NCBI GenBank assembly: GCA_017983695.1
Contig: JAGOAX010000009.1
Coordinates: forward strand, 186,001 to 250,000
DNA: 64,000 nt
Reading direction: 5' to 3'
From: Ferruginibacter sp.
Lineage (GTDB): Bacteria > Bacteroidota > Bacteroidia > Chitinophagales > Chitinophagaceae
The notes under the pieces were generated by a model that worked only from the letters and a program-made list of their open reading frames with translations, did not search any database and had not been told where the DNA came from. How positions within the stretch are numbered: position 1 is the stretch's first letter; each line of letters begins with the position of its first letter. Shown here in pieces: positions 54,673-61,077 of this stretch. A program made the position numbers and the translations under genes.

Positions 54673-55149
54673 ATGAAAAAAATGTTTTTATCCCTGATGC
54701 TTAGTTTATTTGTTATGCTGTCTTTTTCGCAACATGCTGGATACGATAAAATACGAAGAGACTATCCAGGAAGGGGGAATAAAGAAATGAGGGAAGCAAA
54801 AATTGCCGAGCTGGATAAACAATACAGAATAACAATTGGCACCAGTAAACTCAAAGCATCTTACAACCCGGATGGCATTGAACTAAAGGATACTGATTTA
54901 CGTCTTGTTGGCCTTTTATTCAGGGGTGGTAAACTGGATGTAGATGAATTATACATTGTAATACAAAAAGACGGAGCAGCAGTTGATTCCTTAACTACAT
55001 CCTGTGGGTCAAATGCAAAATGGAAAGACTTTTATTTTCATCTTAACAATGTTGTGCCGAGTGAGAATTACAGGATTGATGTTTACTCCAATAAAGAAAG
55101 AGCATTCCTGGGTAGCAAAAATTTTTATTTAAGAAAACCAAAAGAATAA
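54673..55149 (+). CDS. Secreted protein of unknown function
   Basis: Not recognised. A signal peptide (MKKMFLSLMLSLFVMLSFS) is followed by ~139 residues: a charged helix with RRDYPGRGNKEMREAKIAELDKQY and then a beta-rich domain (LVGLLFRGGKLDVDELYIVIQKDGAAVDSL, WKDFYFHLNNVVPSENYRIDVYSNKERAFLG). It lies 39 bp after the TPR gene and 31 bp before the next, so an operon is likely. Confidence 0.6.
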   Translation: MKKMFLSLMLSLFVMLSFSQHAGYDKIRRDYPGRGNKEMREAKIAELDKQYRITIGTSKLKASYNPDGIELKDTDLRLVGLLFRGGKLDVDELYIVIQKDGAAVDSLTTSCGSNAKWKDFYFHLNNVVPSENYRIDVYSNKERAFLGSKNFYLRKPKE

Positions 55150-55180
55150 ATATCTCATTATAAAAAATTAAACCTACAGT

Positions 55181-55894
55181 ATGAAAAAAATACATTTAAC
55201 TGCTCTTCTGTTTATATGTTCAATAATTGCTTTTAGCCAAAAAAAGAAAACTACCGTTGAGGGTAAAGCACTCTACTTTGGGGTAGCTTATGCAAAGCCT
55301 GTTAGAACTGAATTTGATAAATACATGGCAGTAATAAGTGATTCGCTTAAATTAACCAATCCGTTGCTGGTAAAGAATAGCTACGGTATTCATGCAGGTG
55401 TAGTTTTTAGAAATGGCAACGGCGAATTTGAAGCAGGAGGTAGTTATGTATTTGGCATTACGGCAAAGAGCAGCAATGCTAATAATAGTACTTCAGCAAC
55501 CTTAGCCACCAACACATTCGATATTCATTTTGGATACAGCCAATATATTGCAGGGCCGCTTTTTATAGGTTTTGATTTGGGAGTAATAAGTAATGATGGA
55601 AAATTTACTAACAAAGGCGGCAATGGAGCTCTTTTTGAGGAAACTCCCGAAAGCAATAACCCCTTTAAAGGCTATGTATTTTTTGCCAGACCAAAAGGTG
55701 GTTTCTTTTTCCCTTTTAAAAAAGATAAACTGTCAGGGTTTAAGCTGAATGCTTTTTATGATTTAAGTATGTCGAAGTATGATTTTTATAATAAAGATAT
55801 TTTTCCTGACAGGTTAAAAAATTATAAAGGAGCTACTAAATCTTCTTTTAAAGGGTTGGGTGCTCAGGCCAGTTTGGTATTGTCGATAGATTAA
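55181..55894 (+). CDS. Predicted outer-membrane beta-barrel protein
   Basis: Not recognised by name. A signal peptide (MKKIHLTALLFICSIIAFS) precedes ~218 residues with repeated strand patterns (ALYFGVAYAKPVRTEFDKY, GIHAGVVFRNGNGEFEAGGSYVFGI, TFDIHFGYSQYIAGPLFIGFDLGVIS, GFKLNAFYDLSMSKYDFY) and a final strand GLGAQASLVLSID. These fit an 8- to 10-stranded barrel (inference). It is the last of three secreted genes in one direction. Confidence 0.65.
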   Translation: MKKIHLTALLFICSIIAFSQKKKTTVEGKALYFGVAYAKPVRTEFDKYMAVISDSLKLTNPLLVKNSYGIHAGVVFRNGNGEFEAGGSYVFGITAKSSNANNSTSATLATNTFDIHFGYSQYIAGPLFIGFDLGVISNDGKFTNKGGNGALFEETPESNNPFKGYVFFARPKGGFFFPFKKDKLSGFKLNAFYDLSMSKYDFYNKDIFPDRLKNYKGATKSSFKGLGAQASLVLSID

Positions 55895-55951
55895 TACAGC
55901 AAAGATTATTGCAATAGCCAAAGAAATAAATTCAATGTTAACTCCAGTAAA

Positions 55952-55967
55952 TACCCTTCCCGGGGTA
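55952..55967 (+). promoter_or_regulatory. TACC-N8-GGTA operator candidate, copy 6
   Basis: TACCCTTCCCGGGGTA, 47 bp before the start at 56015. TATCTTTA (55991-55998), a good -7 element, starts 23 nt after it. Confidence 0.6.
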
Positions 55968-56014
55968 TATGGCTTACCAGTAAGTTAGAGTATCTTTAAA
56001 AAAAAGGATATCGT

Positions 56015-56335
56015 ATGAAAAAATTACTATTCATTTTAACGATGTGTTTTACCAGTTTTGCAATGGCGCAAAATACTACCGGTGTAAGAACTATTTCATT
56101 AGATTCTTTAAAGAAATATAAGATTGGTATTGCGAAAAAGGACAGCGCTAAAATATATGTAGTAAAGAGTAATGAAATACCCTGGAGCCAAATGAGTATG
56201 CTACAAAAGGGTAAGTACATTGTAAAAACTGTACTTAATGAGTACCGGATAAAATATCCTGTTACTTTTTGGTTATTGGCATCGCTGTTAGCATTTTGGG
56301 TATTAAAGCAAATAAGCAGGCTGTTTAAAAAATAA
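56015..56335 (+). CDS. Small exported membrane protein of unknown function
   Basis: Not recognised. The 106 residues start with a signal peptide (MKKLLFILTMCFTSFAMA), have a short periplasmic part, and end with one membrane helix (~80-100, FWLLASLLAFWVLKQISRLF) and a basic tail. It is the first gene after a TACCC-type site and is followed by the related-looking gene at 56363, with 27 bp between. Confidence 0.6.
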   Translation: MKKLLFILTMCFTSFAMAQNTTGVRTISLDSLKKYKIGIAKKDSAKIYVVKSNEIPWSQMSMLQKGKYIVKTVLNEYRIKYPVTFWLLASLLAFWVLKQISRLFKK

Positions 56336-56362
56336 TTTTTAAAATCTTTTAACTCCTGAAAT

Positions 56363-57391
56363 ATGCGGTATTCAATTTTGGTTTTCGGTTGTTTTTTATT
56401 ACCCTTTTTTACTTTGGGTAATGCCGCAATGCCAGGTGTTTGGCAAATAGGTTTTGGTGGCCGCTTTTTACCCTTAATTGCAGCAGACAGCAGTAACTAC
56501 GGAAAGATTAAAATGCAATCCGAACTGGTGTTAATAGATTTGTACAATGGCTTTAGTGTAGTAAAGGGTACATATTATATGTACAATGCCCAGGATACTG
56601 AAGTTGAAATGTACACGGGCTATCCGCAACATGGCGATTACAATCAGGATATTGTAAAAAATATAATAATTGGCGATGCACCTTTTAATATGAAGGTGTT
56701 GGTTAACGGTTTTGAAGTGACCAGTGCTGTTTATAATGACAGTTCATTTTCTGCCAATAATTTAAGCACTACAACAACACCGGCAATACATGCCAGTAGA
56801 AATTACCAAAATTGGTTTCTATGGAAAATGAAATTTGCGCCCAAAAAATTAACTAATATTACAGTTTATTTTGTAACCAATAACAGCAAGGCTAAATTAA
56901 CCAGTGGGTATAGTAAATCAAAAGGGCATGCATTTGGATACGTGTTAGAAAGTGGTAAAGCATGGGCGGGTAATATTGATACAGGTAATATTTTCATTAG
57001 AATGATGGATGGTATTACACTAAAAAATATTTCAGGTATTCTACCCGATTCCACTATAAAGGAAAGCAACGGAAAACTGGCGTATAGTTTTATAAACAAA
57101 GATCCTTCAGCAGGCGATAATTTACTGATTTGGTACAATAAAGATTTAGATAGTATAGCATTTACCCAAAACGTGTTACCCAAAACAGTTGTTTACTTTG
57201 CGGCCATCAATAATTTTCCTGTTAATGATTTTGCAAATAGTAAAAGCTGGCAAACAATTAGCTTAACAGATTTTACACCACAAGATAGCGGACTGGGAAA
57301 ATTAGTTATTGGGTTATTAATTGGAGGAGTATTAATTATCGGAGTTGTTATTTGGCTTGTGATAAAATTGATTGGCAGGCTGCGAAAATAA
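56363..57391 (+). CDS. Exported C-terminally anchored protein of unknown function
   Basis: Not recognised with confidence. A signal peptide (MRYSILVFGCFLLPFFTLGNA) is followed by a ~285-residue extracytoplasmic domain rich in strands (KIKMQSELVLIDLYNGFSVVKGTYYMYNAQDTEVEMYTGYP, WFLWKMKFAPKKLTNITVYFV) and one C-terminal membrane helix (GKLVIGLLIGGVLIIGVVIWLVIKLI) with a basic end. The N-terminal pattern loosely recalls DUF4424 proteins (low certainty). It shares its topology with the gene before it, so the pair may work together in the inner membrane. Confidence 0.6.
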   Translation: MRYSILVFGCFLLPFFTLGNAAMPGVWQIGFGGRFLPLIAADSSNYGKIKMQSELVLIDLYNGFSVVKGTYYMYNAQDTEVEMYTGYPQHGDYNQDIVKNIIIGDAPFNMKVLVNGFEVTSAVYNDSSFSANNLSTTTTPAIHASRNYQNWFLWKMKFAPKKLTNITVYFVTNNSKAKLTSGYSKSKGHAFGYVLESGKAWAGNIDTGNIFIRMMDGITLKNISGILPDSTIKESNGKLAYSFINKDPSAGDNLLIWYNKDLDSIAFTQNVLPKTVVYFAAINNFPVNDFANSKSWQTISLTDFTPQDSGLGKLVIGLLIGGVLIIGVVIWLVIKLIGRLRK

Positions 57392-57460
57392 TAGATAAAC
57401 CACAGGAATGACAATATTAATTTACTTTTGCTACCAGATAAATATATAGCTGATTAATTT

Positions 57461-57590
57461 TTAAACCGCTACTCTTACAATGGCGGTAGTACCTTCATTT
57501 TCACAGAATTTGTATTGAAGATTACCACCTAAAAGCTGTATACAGCTTTTAGGTGGTAATGCCTATGCCATTCTTTTTTTATCAGGCTAA
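57461..57590 (-). pseudogene. C-terminal remnant of a sensor histidine kinase
   Basis: On the minus strand, codons ending at the stop 57461-57463 read SCIQLLGGNLQYKFCENEGT and then TAIVRVAV, the usual end of a HATPase domain after a GL(K/T)xxxxRxxLLGG box. In another frame just upstream, NGIGITT resembles the DNGIGF box. The two are out of frame and separated by a 40-bp palindrome, and no start or kinase core is present. The rest of the gap 57392-57934 holds an open frame on the minus strand (57582-57827) that I do not trust, and the promoter of the next gene. Confidence 0.55.
57521..57560. repeat. Perfect 40-bp palindrome without spacer
   Basis: The left arm is ATTACCACCTAAAAGCTGTA (57521-57540) and 57541-57560 is its exact reverse complement. 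The next bases on each side do not pair. It lies inside the kinase remnant and includes its LLGGN codons. Confidence 0.9.
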
Positions 57591-57874
57591 AGTTAAAACT
57601 TTGCAATTATGCTTTTTACAACACATAAATTTGTTTTCAAAATTATTAGCTTGTGCAATAATAGCAATCAGTCTTATGTCTAAATAATTGTATAAATCTA
57701 TAGAAATACACTCTCTTTCCCGGAGAGTTTTTTCAAATAGTCTGCATCTTTCATACTTTTTTATTTGTATTAAAAAAAATGCCAATAAAAATACCCAGGT
57801 CGCTGTCTTTACTTGTTCCTTAAGCAAGCTCTAAGTTTTTATTTAATGCCACGATTAAAAAAGAGTAATTATTT

Positions 57875-57915
57875 TATCTTTGATAAATCAATTATTATAA
57901 ATATCCGTATTACGG
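57875..57915 (+). promoter_or_regulatory. Promoter and small inverted repeat before the kinase of system 3
   Basis: TATCTTTG (57875-57882) is an exact -7 element. CCGTA-T-TACGG (57905-57915) lies in the leader and could be an operator. Confidence 0.5.
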
Positions 57916-57934
57916 TTGCTTTTATTAATAATCT

Positions 57935-60247
57935 ATGGCAAAAAAATTAGGTGTTTTATGTGTTTTACAAATTCTTTTTGTTGCCGCTTTTGCTCAGCAG
58001 GGAAAGGAAATTGACAGTATTCAAAAATTGATACAAAGTAATATAGCCGATAGCCTGAAAGCTAAGAACCTCTATAAGCTCGGAAAACTATATGCCGATG
58101 CACAGGATTCCACAAATGCCGTTAACAGTTATTTTAAAGGGATACGTATAGCAAAAGAAAACAAACTGCATCAGCTCGTAGCTTATGGGAATAACGAAGT
58201 TGGGTTTTTATATGAGTTAATGAATGAAAATATTTTGGCCCTTGGCTATTATCGTCATGCCATTAATTATTCCAAACAATATGGGTTACTCCCCGAACTA
58301 GGTAAAGCATATAAGAATACCGCTTTTGCGTATGGAAATATAGGAAACCTTGCTACAGCTGTAGTTTATGACGACTCCACTATTGCAGTGTATGAAAAGT
58401 TGGGGAATTTATTGGAAAAAGCTAATGCCATTAATAACCAGGGGCTTCGTTATCATTACTTAAATAAAAACAACCAGGCAATAGTTAATTACCAAAATGC
58501 ATTGGACATTTACGATTTTTTAAAAGAAGAAAAGAAAAAAGCAAATACGGTGCTAAATATTGGTCAGGTACATTTGCAGCAAATAAACTACAATATAGCC
58601 CTCGATTTTTTTAACAGGGCAAAAGCAATTGCCATTACAACAAACAACCCACAATCGCAGATGCTGGCAGAAAATAATATTGGCGTTGTGTACTTTGACC
58701 AGAAGCAGTATGCACTGGCAATTCCTTATTTTGAAAAAACACAGGAACTGGCAAAAGCCAACAATAACACAAATATGTACCTGCAGTCCTGTAACAATCT
58801 GGGCACTTGTAATGAAAGCTTAGGTGAGTTTGCAAAAGCAGAAATGTATTATAAACGGGCAGAAGCTGAACTTTTAAAGGGGAATCAGTATGAAAGCATT
58901 TTGGTAAACTATATTAACCAGGCTTCGTTGGCAGGCAGACAAAACAAGTTAAACGACTGTCTGGCATTTTGTGATAAATGTTTTTTTTACTTAAACAATT
59001 ATCAGGGGTTAGATAAATACAAGCATAGCGTTTTTGAAACAGCAGCTTACGCAAATAAATTACAGGGTAATTATGATAAAGCCTTTATGCTGCAGGATTC
59101 GCAGATTATTTATAAAGATGCCACCATAAACGAAAAAACAAACGCCGAAATATTAGAACTACAAACCAAATATGAAACGGAGAAAAAAGAATTAAGAATA
59201 AGTTTGCTGTCAAAAGCAGATTCTATAAAAGCATTAAGAATAGATAATCAGGCCATTCAAATTAACAGGCAGCAGTTAAGCCTGGCGGCTCAACAGCTTA
59301 CCCTTTCACAAGCCAGCCTGCAAATGGTAAAAGATAGCCTGCTACTGGCAGAAAACAGGCTGGAGCTTATAGACAAGAATTATATTATTAAAGACAATGA
59401 AGCTAAAACTTTACACCAACAGCAATATATTGCCCGGCTGGCACAGGAAAAAAAAATAAAAGATCTGGAGCTAAGTAAGAAGAATAATATGTTGATTGGT
59501 GTAAGCGTACTGGTGCCGTTATTAATACTGGGGGGAATACTTTTTTATAAGAATAAACAGCAACGGCTTAAAAGTAAATTACAAGCACAGCTTTTTGAAC
59601 AACAAAAAATGGCCACCATAAACATTTTAGCAGCCGAGGAAAAAGAAAGAAAACGAATTGCCAGCGATTTACATGATGGGGTGGGGCAATTAATGACTGC
59701 CGCCTGGCTCAATATACAAGCCATTAATACTAAAGCTAAAAACACAGATAATGAAACAGCCGAACTAATAAATAAAACCATGCACCTGGTAGATGAAAGC
59801 TGCAAAGAAGTACGGGCTGTAAGCCACAATATGATGCCGAATGCGTTATTAAAGAAAGGACTGGTAAATGCGGTACGGGAATTTTTAAGCCAAATAAATA
59901 CAAAGGCAACGCAAATAAATTTACAAACCGATAACTTACATAAGCCATTGCCCAACCATATAGAAACAGTGCTTTACAGGATAATACAAGAAAGTGTAAA
60001 CAATGTAATAAAACATGCCGCAGCTACCCGGCTGGATATTAGTATAAACCAGGATGAGGAAGGTATAGATGTAATGATAGAAGATAATGGCAAAGGCTTT
60101 AATTTTAACCAGGCAACCCAAAAAGATGGAATAGGGTTGCAAAATATTAAAAGCAGGATTCAATATTTAAACGGAACAGTGGAATGGAACACCGCCGAAA
60201 ATAAAGGAACTTTAGTGGCCATACATATACCCGAAACAAAGGCATGA
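57935..60247 (+). CDS. TPR sensor histidine kinase, HisKA_3 type (system 3)
   Basis: A 770-residue membrane kinase. A signal peptide (MAKKLGVLCVLQILFVAAFA) is followed by a TPR array (~30-420: AYGNNEVGFLYELMNENILALGYYRHAI, AMLxNN-type units such as MLAENNIGVVYFDQKQYALAIPYFEKTQELAK), a long coiled coil (~400-510) and one membrane helix (MLIGVSVLVPLLILGGILFY). The kinase core has AAEEKERKRIASDLHDGVGQLM with His580, then the HATPase domain (RIIQESVNNVIKHAAA, IEDNGKGFNFN, GIGLQNIKSRIQYLNG). The regulator start overlaps its stop by 4 nt, so the pair is translationally coupled. Confidence 0.92.
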   Translation: MAKKLGVLCVLQILFVAAFAQQGKEIDSIQKLIQSNIADSLKAKNLYKLGKLYADAQDSTNAVNSYFKGIRIAKENKLHQLVAYGNNEVGFLYELMNENILALGYYRHAINYSKQYGLLPELGKAYKNTAFAYGNIGNLATAVVYDDSTIAVYEKLGNLLEKANAINNQGLRYHYLNKNNQAIVNYQNALDIYDFLKEEKKKANTVLNIGQVHLQQINYNIALDFFNRAKAIAITTNNPQSQMLAENNIGVVYFDQKQYALAIPYFEKTQELAKANNNTNMYLQSCNNLGTCNESLGEFAKAEMYYKRAEAELLKGNQYESILVNYINQASLAGRQNKLNDCLAFCDKCFFYLNNYQGLDKYKHSVFETAAYANKLQGNYDKAFMLQDSQIIYKDATINEKTNAEILELQTKYETEKKELRISLLSKADSIKALRIDNQAIQINRQQLSLAAQQLTLSQASLQMVKDSLLLAENRLELIDKNYIIKDNEAKTLHQQQYIARLAQEKKIKDLELSKKNNMLIGVSVLVPLLILGGILFYKNKQQRLKSKLQAQLFEQQKMATINILAAEEKERKRIASDLHDGVGQLMTAAWLNIQAINTKAKNTDNETAELINKTMHLVDESCKEVRAVSHNMMPNALLKKGLVNAVREFLSQINTKATQINLQTDNLHKPLPNHIETVLYRIIQESVNNVIKHAAATRLDISINQDEEGIDVMIEDNGKGFNFNQATQKDGIGLQNIKSRIQYLNGTVEWNTAENKGTLVAIHIPETKA

Positions 60248-60894
60248 ACAATATCTATAAAATAAAATTGGCAATGGTAGATGACCATCAAATTGTAATT
60301 GATGGCATTATGGCATTATTACGGGAAGATAAGGAGCTGGATATAGTGGCTACTGCCAACTCTTCTACCCGTATGCTGCAATTGTTGCAGCAACATGAAG
60401 TGGATATTTTATTGACAGATGTGGTAATGGAAGGCATTAGCGGACAGCAATTGGCAAAAGAGGTGAGAAAACTTTTTCCCTCCATAAAAATTATAGCCCT
60501 TAGCATGAGCGGCGTTGGCGAAATAGTAGAAGAAATGATAAACGATGCTGATATTTCAGGTTATTTATTAAAACAAACTGGTAAACAAGAACTGGTAGAT
60601 GCCATTAAGAAAGTGTATAGCGGTGGGCAATACTTTCAGCCAAAAATATTAGATGAGCTGGCAAAACAAGCCGAAGTAAGAACAGAAACGGATGCAGCAC
60701 ACCTAACCAGCCGGGAAAAAGAAATAATTGTATTGCTGGAAAAAAACCTCTCCAGCAAAGAAATAGCAGAAACACTTTTCATTTCTGTAAGAACAGTGGA
60801 AACACATCGCAAGAATATCCTTAAAAAAACCGATACTACAAACCTGCTTAGCCTGCTAAAATGGGCTAAGAGCCATAAAATAATAACAGGTTAA
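60244..60894 (+). CDS. NarL/FixJ-type response regulator (system 3)
   Basis: The cognate regulator of the preceding kinase (ATGA overlap). The receiver (1-125) has DD (13-14), phosphoacceptor Asp59 in ILLTDVVMEGISG, LSMSGVG and GYLLKQT. The LuxR-type helix-turn-helix (~150-212) has LTSREKEIIVLLEKNLSSKEIAETLFISVRTVETHRKNILKKTDTTN. Possible targets are not evident apart from the neighbouring gene at 61078. Confidence 0.94.
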   Translation: MNNIYKIKLAMVDDHQIVIDGIMALLREDKELDIVATANSSTRMLQLLQQHEVDILLTDVVMEGISGQQLAKEVRKLFPSIKIIALSMSGVGEIVEEMINDADISGYLLKQTGKQELVDAIKKVYSGGQYFQPKILDELAKQAEVRTETDAAHLTSREKEIIVLLEKNLSSKEIAETLFISVRTVETHRKNILKKTDTTNLLSLLKWAKSHKIITG

Positions 60895-60944
60895 GCTTTA
60901 CTGCCTTCTCCAAACAGCTACTTACTCCCGAAATTTTTAAAAAA

Positions 60945-60960
60945 TACCCAATCAACGGTA
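60945..60960 (+). promoter_or_regulatory. TACC-N8-GGTA operator candidate, copy 7 (weakest)
   Basis: TACCCAATCAACGGTA, 117 bp before the start at 61078. A CATTTTGC (60983-60990) starts 22 nt after it, but a better -7 element, TAACCTTG (61050-61057), lies nearer the gene. Confidence 0.35.
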
Positions 60961-61077
60961 TAGGAGTGCTTTTTTAATGCTGCATTTTGCATCTGGTTGC
61001 GATATTATAAAATACGTAGCTCGCCGTATCTATTATATTTTTATAAAATTAACCTTGCAATGTATTAATCAAAAAAT

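Noticed and set aside
57582-57827. Minus-strand open frame of 81 codons next to the kinase remnant
   Set aside because: It has a hydrophobic start but no family pattern and an odd composition (many Cys, Lys and Asn), and it ends beside degraded sequence. I treat it as chance.
61012-61029. ATACG-N8-CGTAT inverted repeat before the gene at 61078
   Set aside because: The arms are only 5 bp and no second copy was seen; the similar CCGTATTACGG at 57905 has a different layout.
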